Shown here in pieces: positions 24,856 to 64,000 of a stretch of DNA of 64,000 nucleotides. Made by a program: the position numbers and the translations under genes. The first letter of the stretch is position 1. The number at the start of each line of letters is the position of its first letter. The stretch is from Liolophura sinensis. Lineage: Eukaryota > Mollusca > Polyplacophora > Chitonida > Chitonidae. Where the stretch lies: positions 14,007,386 through 14,071,385 of the forward strand of contig NC_088306.1 of the NCBI RefSeq assembly GCF_032854445.1, read 5' to 3'. Under the pieces are notes generated by a model. The model was not told where the DNA came from and did not search any database. It saw only the letters and a program-made list of their open reading frames with translations.

Positions 24856-27549
24856 CTAAAATTAGTTTTAGTAAACTGTTACTATAATTCACGGAGCATC
24901 GATATAATAATAACTTAATTATATAGCAGAATTCGCAATTCATACCTTAAATGTTTGCGAAATCAAAATGAAACTTAAAATGGTGAGACTAAAACACAAC
25001 TTTGAAGCACATATGCTATAAGACACTATGTGTCAGACACGGTATGTGTAAAACCTGCAGTATTTAATCTGAACATTTCATCTTTAATGCTTTGTAGCTC
25101 AATTATCTATACTAATTATAATAATGTAAAATCTGATAAAGGGAGTCACTCTTATGAAACAAGTCTAGAGATACGAACTGCTAGTATATGTAATACCATA
25201 TACATTACTGTATGTAGCAGGCTGATGTAAGCACCATCTACCTTGGAGCTGGAGAGAATTTCTTGTTAGTCAAGCGTAACAATACCTCAGAAGTGTTGAC
25301 TGGAAACCCACAGATCAGTGGTTCAAAGCCCGATCACATGTATACTCAATTAAACATCATGCAGGTAGCTGAGCCTTTTATAGACTCACAAGCTTGAGTA
25401 ATATTAGACAAGATAAGTTAGGGGGATCTCGCTCAAAAACTAAGACTGCTGAAAGATGTGATTGTATGGTTGCTGTGAATATGTAAGATGTGAATTCAAT
25501 CCAGCAATTACTGTAAAGACCATGCCTTTTAACCTTGTTAGTGTGCAAGAGCAATCACCACCCCCAACGCCAACCCCTACCCCACCCCCACCTCATCTTG
25601 TCTTGTCAACACCTACATAAACTCCTGAGTTTACTGTCCCTGATGTTCCATAATATGACTGTAAAAAGCACACTGAAGTAAACAAAAGAAGTCAGCAAAA
25701 GAGGTCAGAGGGATCAAAACCAGGGATTGCTGGATTGGATGCTGCTTTAATTCAGGAGGTTTGTCTGGTAGACTAGTGTCTTTACACTTGTCATCGGAAA
25801 TAAGAATGATGTCATATAGAAAAGTATAAAACCTTGAGTACAGTACGATGTCCCTCAACCCAAAAAAAAAAAATTAATAAATAAAACATAAATAAAAAAT
25901 ATTAAAATGTTGCCTACATGTATAACAGATTTATGTACAGTATATATTTAAAAGTACCTATATTGAAACTCAGGCACAGGTTATTAATATATATATACAC
26001 TAGCCTAATAAATTAAACGATGTACTGTATCTTTAACAAATAAGTGGCATGGCTATAGGGCCTATGCAATTTCCTGTTTTGACTCTGTTTAAATGCATAT
26101 TTCCTTAATCATTTCCTCACAGCATAGGACTACATATGTAAGACAAAAATTAGGCAAACATCGGACAAAGCTATAACACTGTTAGTATGCAGCAAGCCTA
26201 GGTTAGTGTCCAGTGATCAACCACTGGGCCCTATATTTCTGCCACTACAGTACATTTAGCCTATATAACCAGACAAGGGCATGGGCACGATTAAACGGAT
26301 TCTGTTTCTATCCAACACACAATCTGTTAAATTACTCAGGTTTATCACCTTGTTTACACAGCTGAGTCAATGAAACAGAACAGCATGTTTCCTCTCACCT
26401 TGTGTCAATAGCGGAGAAATAGAAAAAGAAAGACACGGCCGAAACTCGGACCTGTCATGAAATTCAACTCATGTCGAAAACTGAGCACTGCATAATCGCG
26501 CAGTTTACGGATCCGTCAGATCATAACCCCTCAAAGCGCATGCTCCTCTGCCTTTCGCTCGACTGACGGTAGACAGCTTTACCTCCCCTTAAACTGCTCG
26601 CTTTCCATCCACCAGGAAAACAGGCTTACATGTACATGCAGCTTTGGTTAACCTTTGTATCTAGTGGCCTTGTTTAAGTTCAGTAGCCTACAAACATTTA
26701 AATGTATTTACATGTGTGACATTCAGCGGATCTATGGATATGGCCTTTCACTCAGTCGCCTAGACCATATATAGGCTATAGGCCTACCTCTTTCCTACAT
26801 CATTGAAAACTCCTCTTTGTAATCATGATTTCCGTTCCATTATCGTACTATATATACTTTCTTGGTTTCTTGGAAGTTTGTGTTGAACGTCGTTTTGAGA
26901 ATTGGCTTCGCGACTATTTACCTGGAACGTCCATCTTCGTTTACGGCTGCATGGTATACGAATGTCTGTTTCAACGCATAGACCTCAGATGATAGGCTGT
27001 CTACTAGTTCATATTGATGGAATCAGTGTGCTATTTTGAAAATCTGACATTCGGTGTAGGCCTAATACTGAGTCCATCGCTGACTCTCAAACAAATCGCC
27101 GCACATCTGCGCACTCCAGCTCGATGGATCCGGTCTCAATGAGGTCTGCCCTCGTCGCACCCAAACTCATCTGCACTATAAATAGGCCTACAGATTCTAT
27201 GTTATGCCTTTTTGGAATGAATTAAGAAGGTTGAAGTTGTTCTTGCAGCCGGCAATCGAAATATAATTTTTTTTTTTATTTTGAGGATTTCGATACCGGT
27301 ACCAACATTCATTGGCATTTCAAACCCAGAAGTAGGTCGCGTGACACTGCAAAATGGCCGTCGACGCTACGCTCTTGGTACGGCCGAAGTTCTAGCAGTC
27401 AATGTGACCACCACGCAGCGAGTTAATTAGTGCCTTAGGTGAGGATAGAAAATTAAGAGGATATTGTAAGAGATTCCACCATAAAATTACATATAAATGA
27501 GCAGAGGAGGTGAGTTAGTTTGCCATAATTGGGAAGGAGATGGGAGTTT
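24856..27549. other. upstream region of the Kelch gene; possible promoter/5' UTR zone
   Basis: AT-rich near the gene. From about 26400 to 27430 CpG and GC content rise, and a GGGGAG|GTAAAG donor-like motif on the minus strand at about 26582 could end a non-coding first exon pairing with the acceptor at 24856. This is an inference without direct proof. No other gene is visible; the ORF at 25631-25858 has no domain. Confidence 0.3.
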
Positions 27550-27849
27550 GAGGTACGGACATCCCCCCACCCCCGGACTCTAAATTCCGGATATCCCCCC
27601 ACCCCTTAAACATTTTCCCCTCTGGACATTTTCCTCTCCAGGACATTTTCCTCTCCGGACATTTCCGTCATGATAAATGGATGTTTCATTATTTGGAACA
27701 ACAGTCTGAGAACAAGTAGGCCTAGTGTTTCTCAGTTCACAATGAACAACATTATAGTACATAGTTCATGTGTTATGGTCTGGTGCAATGATCCACTGCT
27801 CTTAGTATTTCCTCCACTGTCCGTCTACCCTCCCTGCGGTCAGAACAGA

Positions 27850-28140
27850 TCACAAACAATCTTTCCTGTGGCTGTCTTGTGGCCTGTTAACATGCTTTCT
27901 CTGAGCCTGGCCCGTGGCATCTTGAAAGAGAGTCGTAAAAGCCATGGCCACATCTTTCCCAAGACTTTCTAGCAGCCGCCGGAGTGAAGGATGGCTATGG
28001 CCCACCAAGTGGGACAGCTGGAGGTTCCAGGACTCACACAGGTTATTGGTTCTGTCGTCACCTGTCAGAGTAATGTCAAGAACATTCCACATTGCCGGGG
28101 CAAATATTGGTGGTTTATTGGAGTTTGAAATGCGCGCCAT
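27850..28140 (-). pseudogene. MULE-type transposase / FLYWCH-associated protein fragment
   Basis: The reading contains PAMWNVLDITLTGDDRTNNL, CESWNLQLSHLVGHSHPSL and RRLLESLGKDVAMAFTTL. The order W-N-V...RTNN-x-CE-x-WN...LVGHxHPS is typical, from memory, of the region after the transposase core in MULE-like proteins with FLYWCH zinc fingers. Only this C-terminal piece is present, no catalytic part or intact gene is visible, and a stop follows, so it is a relic. Confidence 0.6.
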
Positions 28141-28263
28141 GTTTTTTTTTTGTTTGTTTGTTTTTTGAGAGCCCGTCTTGATGGACTAGGCTATCTACAT
28201 GCGCCGGCAGTGCAATATATGTAGAACTGTGAACTCTATATGCATGTAGGTCTACATAAGCCT

Positions 28264-28600
28264 ATGTTGGGGTTTAACGTCGTACTCAACAATTTTTCAG
28301 TAATATGACGACGAGGAGTCACCAGGTGTATGGATATACAGACATCAAATGTGTCTTCTTGTGGCAGGGCAAGTCCTTGCCCCAAAGTGTTGCAACCACT
28401 GAAGTGTCATGCCGAAAACACCAGACATGATACTGACACCTGATCAACCAGTCATGTTTCCTTGCTCTAACCTCTCACTGCTGAGTGCCAAGCCGGGCAG
28501 CAGCAAGTACCATTTTTAAGCCCAGGCTCGGGTTTGACCCGAGGTCTCCCTACTTCGTCTAGACCTATATGGGTGTACCTGTACCTCTCAAAGCGGTAGA
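28264..28600 (-). mobile_element. tRNA-derived SINE, family 2
   Basis: Plus strand shows GGGGTTTAACGTCGTACTCAAC, AGTAATATGACGACGAGGAG, CTGACACCTGATCAACCAGTC, CTGAGTGCCAAGCCGGGCAGC and GGTTTGACCCGAGGTCTCCC. The head end is at the right. Confidence 0.75.
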
Positions 28601-29074
28601 TAAACTTTTCATTAGAAATTAAGGTTGACAGTACAGCGGATCAATAATTATGCAACCACACTCGCTAAAGTAGTGCGCTATACACACGGAGCCCATACCC
28701 AAACATATACTGTACTTGTAGATCTTGTTGGCACAGCCTATAACCACTAACGGTATCACCTCTATATCAGTGATACAGTCTTACTTGGCTCCACCCTCCC
28801 TATACTATAGCTGCTAGATATATTTTTTGACGTGACTATAGTATAGTGATACCAAAATATTGGAGCAAAGATGTCTTCAAGTTTAAGACTAGATATAGTA
28901 CCCAAATACCTGGCGAAGCCTACATAGCTTATAGGGTCCACGCAGAGCTGGTATTTATGAACATATTTCGTTCGACATCGTCTCTGCTCAACTCTCAACT
29001 CTTAAGCCGTTCAATATTTGATTGATTTCCTGATTTCCCACATTAGACATGCAGTGTATTTCACATTTAAACAC
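28601..29074. other. intergenic, nothing recognised
   Basis: No domain, repeat family or RNA gene seen. The minus-strand ORF at 28762-28998 is unsupported. Confidence 0.5.
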
Positions 29075-29085
29075 AATGTTAATGA

Positions 29086-29344
29086 GGGGGCCTCCGTGGC
29101 TCAGTTGGTTAGCGCACTAGCGCAGCGTAATGACCCAAGAGTCTCACCAATGCGGTCGCTGTGAGTTCAAGTCCAGCTCATGCTGGCTTCCTCTCCGGCC
29201 GTATGTGGGAAGGTCTGTCTGCTACCTGCGGATGATCGTGGGTTTCCCCCGGGCTGTGCCCGGTTTCCACCCACCATAATGCTGGTCGCCGTCGTATAAG
29301 TGAAATATTCTTGAGTTCGGCGTAAAACACCAATCCAAAAAAGA
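29086..29344 (+). mobile_element. tRNA-derived SINE, family 1, full length with target duplication
   Basis: The best-preserved copy. The head GGCCTCCGTGGCTCAGTTGG supplies an A box (TGGCTCAGTTGG), and GAGTTCAAGTCC is close to a B box. Core and tail (GGCGTAAAACACCAATCC) follow. The flanks carry an 11-bp direct repeat AATGTTAATGA at 29075-29085 and 29345-29355, showing LINE-type insertion. Confidence 0.88.
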
Positions 29345-29749
29345 AATGTTAATGACATCTCCCTTATTGTCGCACTAGTGAATTGTCCGCTATATATAAC
29401 ATTAATACAACTGCGACATTAGGGGAAAGTGCTGCGCATGCGACGGTTTCTTCAAATGATGCGGCATTAATAATCTGCATTGCATTAAACGTGTATAGAT
29501 TTAAAGGCTTTCAATTATACTAGTATAATAATGTAATCTTTAGCTTTATTAGTGTCAAGATGGACATGTTGTTTTATGTCTCGTACAGTCGTTCTGCTGT
29601 GGTCTGTTTGTATTTTGGTGTAAAGGCAATTCCATGTATTAAATTATACCCTGTTGTAAAAGCCATATAGACCCTTCAAGTACATGTACACGTATATGTA
29701 AAAAAAAATTAAAAGTTCTTAAGCTAAATGCCCGAATCACTGTATACAT

Positions 29750-30650
29750 GCATGTCTATCAGATCGGCTACTCCGTCAGCTCGCATAGAAGTTGTTTCTC
29801 CGGATCACCATACGTCTATCAGGTCGGCTTCTCCGTCAGCTCGGATAGAGCGGGTATCTCCGGATCACCATACGTCCATCAGGTTGACTCCTCCGTCAGC
29901 TAGGATACAGCTGGTATCTCCGGATCACCATACGTCCATCAGGTCGACTCTTCCGTCTGCTCGTGTAGAGCTGGGGTATTCGAACCACTATACGTCTATC
30001 AGGTAGACTCCTCCGTCAGCTCGTATAGAGCTGGTATCTCCGGATCACCATACGTCTATCAGGTCGGCTTCTCCGTCAGCTCGGATAGAGCTGGTATCTC
30101 CGGATGACCATACGTCCATTAGGTTGACTCCTCCATCAGCTAGGATACAGCTGGTATCTCCGGATCACCATACGTCCATCAGGTCGACTCTTCCGTCTGC
30201 TCGTGTAGAGCTGGGGTATTCGAACCACTATACGTCTATCAGGTTGACTCCTCCGTCAGCTAGGATACAGCTGGTATCTCCGGATCACCATTCGTCCATC
30301 AGGTCGACTCTTCCGTCTGCTCGTGTAGAGCTGGGGTATTCGAACCACTATACGTCTATCAGGTAGACTCCTCCGTCAGCTCGTATAGAGCTGGTGTACT
30401 CGGACTGGTATACGCTTATCAAGTCGACTCCTCCGTCAGCTCGTATAGAGCTGGTGTAGTCGGACTAGTATACGTTTATCAAGTCGACTCCTCCGTCAGC
30501 TCGTATAGAGCTGGTGTACGCGGGTGGACTCGGGTGGACTCCTCCGTCAGCTCGTATAGAGCTGGTGTACGCGGGTGGACTCGGGTGGACTCCTCCGTCA
30601 GCTCGTATAGAGTTGGGAAATTTGGACCGCTATACGTCTATTAGCCTTGA
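29750..30650. repeat. 60-bp tandem array with 120-bp higher-order units
   Basis: About 15 units of 60 bp (CTCCGTCAGCTCGTATAGAG is the most constant part). Two variants alternate: one with TCTCCGGATCACCATACGTC, one with TATTCGAACCACTATACGTC. They form the same 120-bp pair at 29881-30000, 30121-30240 and 30241-30360. The right end has shorter, rearranged units (30511-30610). The plus-strand frames read a 20-residue repeat (SIRSTLPSARVELGY) because 60 is a multiple of three. I see no start context, introns or domain that would make it a gene. Confidence 0.93.
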
Positions 30651-30891
30651 TAAAGAAGCAAGGTGTCTCATCATGAGCCGCATGCGTCTGTCATGCACGT
30701 GTATGATGCCCTGAATAGGCGTGTTGCCTATAATGGATTAGAGACTACATGTTTATACATTTTGACTTTAAACTTGTAAACTGGCATTAATTGTTTTTTT
30801 CCATGTGTTTTACACAGTGGCTTTGGTATGGTTTTGAATGAGGCATTCTGTGCTATAGATAGAGGTTTTCATTGGAACGGGTCTGGTATAT

Positions 30892-31230
30892 GAATGTATG
30901 TATGTGTTATGTATGCCTGTGGTTTAAAATCCTACTTTGACAATTTTTCAGTCATATTGCCACGAGGAGTCATTAGATGTGTATGCATATATTATATCAT
31001 CTTGCGACTCCATGCTGCCAATGTACTGCCGCCAGTGCAGTATTATGACGAATTCTCCTGATATGACACCCCACCCAGTCATATTTCTTATAACATATTT
31101 CCTTCCTCTAAACTATCAGTGCTGAGCGCCAAGCCAGGCAGCAACAAGTACTATTTTTAAAGTTCTTGGTGTGACCCGACCCGGATTTGATCCCCGGGTC
31201 TCCCGACGTCTGGTATGTGAAGGCAACGTT
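30892..31230 (-). mobile_element. tRNA-derived SINE, family 2
   Basis: Plus strand shows GCCTGTGGTTTAAAATCCTAC, TTTTTCAGTCATATTGCCAC, GAGGAGTCATTAGATGTGTA, GTGCTGAGCGCCAAGCCAGG and GACCCGGATTTGATCCCCGG. Read backwards, this is the family with its head at the right. Confidence 0.75.
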
Positions 31231-33311
31231 AAACATCGAAACAACAAACAACAGCATGTAAAATTCTGTCATACGTCCAATATTTATTTAATTCCACTGT
31301 TACGTAATACCACGCAGACGTTTCTTTTTTTATACACGTAGGGTGGCGGCCAGTTCTAAGGGTGCAGAAAACCATTTTCCCGAAGTAAGCCACTCACCTT
31401 GGGCGAGATACTCTCAAACCTTTCCATGTGAGACGTATGTCAAACTAGTTTAAGGGAACTGGTCTCTGGGGAATGCCATACAAGACCACACAAGAAAGCG
31501 TACATCGTGAACAAACAGTTGCCATGCATGAAGCTCCGATCGTACATTTGGGGATAGGAAGTCAGCCCATATCTCACGTGGCCTAGCGGTTGATACATAT
31601 AAATCAGGAATAACACAAAAGTGCATTCTTCACAGAACTATAGCGAAAAGTCCAAGCAACATTTTCTTTATTTAAGCAAAATATATTACATTTCTGATAC
31701 GAAACATTCATTTGCACAGGATTCCATACATACATAAATGCACAACTTCCCTTGCCATTACAAATCACTCCAATAATTGAAATTCATGCAGGTATGCAGC
31801 TATATGATTGTAATATTTTGATAGCGGTCAATAGAAAATGGTTCTTAAATAGTGGTGCGTACAGAGAAAAGAAGTTTGCTTTGTTTTTGTTTTGTTCCCA
31901 AGGTCTCTAGGCACAAATGACTTTCCGTCTTGGGAAACTTTGGATTTAAGGTAAGTTTTTCGATTTTTTGAGTAAACTGGTATTGTATTACCCCTGTAAA
32001 TTTACAATAGAAGATTCCATCCGGCGCTCACCCAAGTCGCCGTTGTGTGGGAAGATGTTCCCCTCTTGGCACAGGCGGACTGGATTAGCCACAGAGACGG
32101 ATGTAGACAGGTACGAATGTAATCGGAAAACAGAAGTCAAAAAGGAGAACAGAGACGCAAAACAATAATTGGGAACTCCAATACCCACAACAATGAAGAC
32201 AATATTGGTTCGCTGAGACAATCCACAGAAGCATGAAGGTGATATCATGCTAGTGGTGATAAGGTGTCAAACTTCCGACGAAAAGACAGACATGCATTCA
32301 GACGGACAGAGCGACCTAAAGTTCATGTGCATCTACTCATAGTACGACGCTGGCACCTTGTGTACAGTGGTATCTTGACTGATTTATGATAAATATATTG
32401 TCTTATATTACATACTAACTTCTGCTTTCCTTCTTCTGAAATCAGCATATTCACGTGTATTCACGTGTATATTTATTATCCACATGCGTTTCCGTGTGTA
32501 TAGATAATGGTGGGCTCCTACATGTAGGTAACAAACATTTGTACCAAAGAAGATCATAAAAGAAGCAAAATATAGTTTTATGTACAAAAGCATTCACAAA
32601 AGTGGCATATTGAAAACGGACTTTAAACCCTTTGGGGTGAATATTAAAATCTGTACATAATCACGGTGATTTCCAATTAATACATTGTTATACATCTGAG
32701 CAAACAGTGTGAAATAAAGACAATTAAACTAATTAAAAACGACGTGAGCACTATAAAATAATACACATAACGTGACAAATATAATAATCAAATTATTTAC
32801 ACCGAAATATTCCTTGAAACTCCTCGTATGAAAATATACTTGAAATTTAATGTAATATTTTCTCTGAAAACAATTTCATTGAAAGTGAAAACTGTGTTGG
32901 AAAAACTTGGCACTGACGCAATATTTAGATTTATTCACTGCATGACCTCCATAAATTTCATTTAAAATTAGTCACATGCACATGCTTTGCTGCATTAAAA
33001 TCAGAGCAAACTGTACAATCAAATTCATATAATAAATATTAAATACGTTTAATAGCGCACTATATATATACATTCACAGGCGCGCCAGCATGCGTGTATA
33101 TCACGTATACAGACTATACATAACAGGTCTGTGACAATGTCCTATTTCTGTAGTATTAAAGGAGATGAAAATGTAAATATGAATCAAATACCATTGAAAC
33201 GAGTATGCAGTTCCTTGCAGGTGCATGCCATAAAAAAATTCTAATATGTACCTCAAGTTGATAAATTATGAATAAAGTCATTCATAATGACTGTGGGCGA
33301 CTCAATTTTGC
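31231..33311. other. intergenic, no gene supported
   Basis: AT-rich. Overlapping opposite-strand ORFs at 31968-32248 have no domain. A short direct repeat of ATTCACGTGT occurs at 32449-32470. Confidence 0.45.
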
Positions 33312-33497
33312 CTATGAACTAGTCCTGAAGTCTTCTGTGTTAGGCGGAGAATTGCCGTCGGAAACCGCCGAAGTGCATTTCGTACATTTTCTGTAGTGCT
33401 CTTCTTCCCAGAAGGTAGCGAACAGTACAGTTCGTTTTCCGCTTGACGATCGGGAAACCGGAATGTTGGACGTAGGATCCGAGGTTACACGAACAAG
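33312..33497 (-). CDS. possible orphan terminal exon, unidentified
   Basis: A minus-strand frame of 61 codons plus TAG at 33314-33312, starting behind a CTGCCAG acceptor-like site. It has exon-like composition and a Ser/Thr-rich ending (KCTKCTSAVSDGNSPPNTED then FRTSS). There is no ATG and the polypyrimidine tract is poor. It could be an alternative last exon of the channel gene about 1.8 kb upstream, the end of another gene, or chance in a GC-richer patch. Confidence 0.2.
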   Translation of the reverse strand, partial: LVRVTSDPTSNIPVSRSSSGKRTVLFATFWEEEHYRKCTKCTSAVSDGNSPPNTEDFRTSS

Positions 33498-33567
33498 CTG
33501 GCAGTTTTAACGATTCTCATTGGCTGAGAGGCAACACAACCCCAGCAGAAATTATAGGGTGTTAAAG

Positions 33568-33696
33568 ATGGAGGACGCGATGGACTCAGCGATTTATGCC
33601 AGCTTGGCTGTTTTCAGGCTTTACGTGTATGACAAGGAAAAATCGCAAAATTATGCAGCAGGCACCACTAGACAGAAAAAAATGTCCTCTTTTTAG
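33568..33696 (+). CDS. possible small ORF (42 aa), unidentified
   Basis: AAAGATGGAGG is a fair initiation context. The product starts MEDAMDSAIYASLAVFRLYV and ends at TAG 33694-33696. It is divergent from the ORF at 33312-33497, with an ATTGGCTGAG (CCAAT-like) motif between them. This may be a first exon, a micropeptide or chance. Confidence 0.2.
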   Translation: MEDAMDSAIYASLAVFRLYVYDKEKSQNYAAGTTRQKKMSSF

Positions 33697-33866
33697 CCTA
33701 TAGTGTCATGTTTTTAAGTTTTCGTCTCCTTTAAACGGAAATGAAGTAAAATATAGAACTGTTATGTCTTTTTTGAGGGATGTACTACCACCTCTTTTGC
33801 CTGCAGCCTTTCGATATCGAATACCATTTGCCCTTGGTCAACGAGGCCGCGGGTTCGAATCCGGCT

Positions 33867-34228
33867 ACCGGCCTGGATAGCACAGTTGGTAGAGCGTCCG
33901 CTTCAGGACCGGTAGATCCAGGATCAATCCTTGATCGAATCACACCTAAGACTTTAAAAGAGGAAGTTATAACTTCCTCGCTCGGCATGAAGGGGATAGT
34001 GCAACGACTGGTTGACCCGTATCAGTATAATGGCTCGGGCGGGGCGTCTTACTTGCCTTCGGTAAGTCGTCTCAGTGATGCAGCACTAAATAAAAGAGCG
34101 GTGGAAATCCGTCCTGCAACAAGGAGGCACATTTCACGTACATGCACCCTAAGGATTCCTTCGTCGTCATATGACTGAAAAATTGTTGAGTACGACGTTA
34201 AACCCCAAGCACTCACTCACTCACTCAC
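33867..34228 (+). mobile_element. tRNA-derived SINE, family 2, full length with target duplication
   Basis: The head GGCCTGGATAGCACAGTTGG has an A-box-like TAGCACAGTTGG and the B-box-like AGGATCAATCC. The body includes GAGGAAGTTATAACTTCCTC and CTTGCCTTCGGTAAGTCGTC. The end is ATTGTTGAGTACGACGTTAA followed by (CACT)n. A 12-bp repeat TCGAATCCGGCT flanks it at 33855-33866 and 34229-34240. That target itself looks like a tRNA B-box (GGGTTCGAATCC), so the SINE may have landed in another tRNA-like element. Confidence 0.88.
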
Positions 34229-34240
34229 TCGAATCCGGCT

Positions 34241-35297
34241 CCCGCTCTCATGCATGACAGTGATTTTGTTTATCCTGCTCCGATTACCTACGATTAACCG
34301 TACCCGTTAACCTCATTGCCATCAAATATGGGTGACATGTTGTTGAGCACAGCACATAAACAGATTAAATCACAAAATTTATGCCAAATAATATTTTCTC
34401 AGAGTAGAGAGTGCAATCAGACAGAGTTATATGTTCATGTATGCAACCTAAAGCTGGATCTAATATGCCATTATTACACAAACGTTCTCCTATCAAAGGA
34501 GGATTGCAACAATTTGAACGCGTGAAATACTTCACACTGTATATAAACGTACACGTATTTCGGAACTTTACACTGTAATCATTTACACAGCGGTGTACAT
34601 ACATGTACATGTAGGTACCTCGAGCAGATAAAATACCCTATGTTTGCACACTACCATTTGTTTGCACTCTAGAGTATGTTGCACACTGACGTATATTCGT
34701 ACACTATACCCTTAAACACAATGGTGAACATATATTGTAGATTTTTCCGGCATGAACAGGCGAAATCCGGTTCACGTTTTACACACGTATTTCCAAACAT
34801 ACAGTAACGTTTACTCTGTAGCGATATACACAGCACTGCATACAGGTCTCTGTCTGCTAATACAAATGCGTTAGGCTGCCATACCGGTAAAGTCATTCCG
34901 CACAGGCCATAATCCCTAGCAACAGATATAAGCATATAAGCATGCAACTAGAATACACATCTCACATATCTCAAGAGATCGGAGATTAATAAACCTACGC
35001 TTTTCATACTCAAGCAGCAAAACGACACCGGGAAGGGCACATGTAGATGACACATGTTAGCATGGAGGGTTGTCATGGCGGCCATAGACTTGATGGACGC
35101 ATTCCAGGTGTTCATCAACAGCCTGTTGAGTATAGTTCCCCAATGGTTTAAATAGGCACCCATCTTATTAACTACATCAAATCATTCACATCATCATGTT
35201 ATGTTGAGTCCCTACTGAAAAGCTCCAAGTTTTGACAACAAAAAAGTTGTCTTTTTTGACTTCAGCAAACTTTTCTTTGTCAGCGGTCACGTGATGT
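34241..35297. other. 3' flank / possible 3' UTR of the channel gene
   Basis: The first part next to 35297 is probably 3' UTR of the minus-strand channel gene, but I found no convincing nearby AATAAA on that strand. ORFs at 34316-35163 overlap on both strands and carry no known domain. Confidence 0.4.
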
Positions 35298-63788
<28,491 letters not shown>

Positions 63789-64000
63789 CTGCAACAACAA
63801 CATCATCGTTTATGTCTATATATCCCATCAAATTCTACTTTTATCCAAATGTTGGGATTACTTTGAAAATAAATACTCTTGAAATATGAATGAATGCACA
63901 TGGTTTCACGCCATATCAGCTGGCATTCTTTCTGACATATCGTGGCGATAACAACTTATTAAAAGTAGTGTCATATTTCCACATCATGTATGAGTCTACC

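Noticed and set aside
29090-29165. tRNA gene
   Set aside because: A- and B-box-like motifs are present, but the sequence does not form a tRNA. It is the head of a SINE with a target duplication and a common core. The same applies to 33867-33945.
34948-35163. Alternative last exon of the channel gene
   Set aside because: The 71-codon minus-strand ORF has no convincing acceptor and no similarity to channel tails. The exon at 35384-35298 fits by phase and composition.

Overview
This is nuclear DNA from a metazoan, not a prokaryote or virus. Genes are split into many short exons with canonical GT/AG borders separated by AT-rich introns. Dispersed tRNA-derived SINEs, an L1/Tx1-like LINE, MITEs, minisatellites and long (TA)n tracts fill the rest. 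The SINE families, the small gene set and the divergent ion channel suggest a marine lophotrochozoan (mollusc or brachiopod-like), but I cannot name the species.

Two genes can be built exon by exon, both on the minus strand. (1) Positions 24832 to 9467 hold a complete BTB-BACK-Kelch protein: six coding exons, every splice phase agrees, 631 codons plus stop. Its large first intron holds a broken LINE in the opposite orientation (about 18365-22050). (2) Positions 63788 to 35298 hold the 3' part of a large intracellular calcium-channel gene of the IP3 receptor/ryanodine receptor superfamily. There are 30 exons with matching phases, plus one further 12-nt microexon candidate, giving about 1225 residues from a helical regulatory region through RIH-associated domain, S1-S6 pore domain and C-terminal CxxC/HxxxxH zinc site. 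The 5' part lies beyond base 64000. The pore aligns without gaps to IP3 receptors but lacks the GGGVGD selectivity filter.

Layout: 1-1428 mostly featureless; 1429-2600 decayed transposon-associated gene (minus); 2600-8780 intergenic with SINEs and a MITE; 8785-24855 Kelch gene; 24860-35290 intergenic, with a possible promoter region, a MULE-type transposase fragment, SINEs, a 60-bp satellite-like array (29750-30650) and a small GC-richer patch with two facing ORFs (33312-33696); 35298-63788 channel gene.

The most unusual structural pattern is that three minisatellites are built from exon ends. A 20-bp array of about 110 copies follows Kelch exon 3 and repeats its exon end plus 5' splice site. 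A 76-bp array copies the Kelch C-terminal codons and stop. A 33-bp (11-codon) array copies the end and donor of channel exon 13. Each could offer many competing splice donors or alternative ends. The two genes have no evident shared pathway: one is a likely Cul3 substrate adaptor, the other an ER-type channel.
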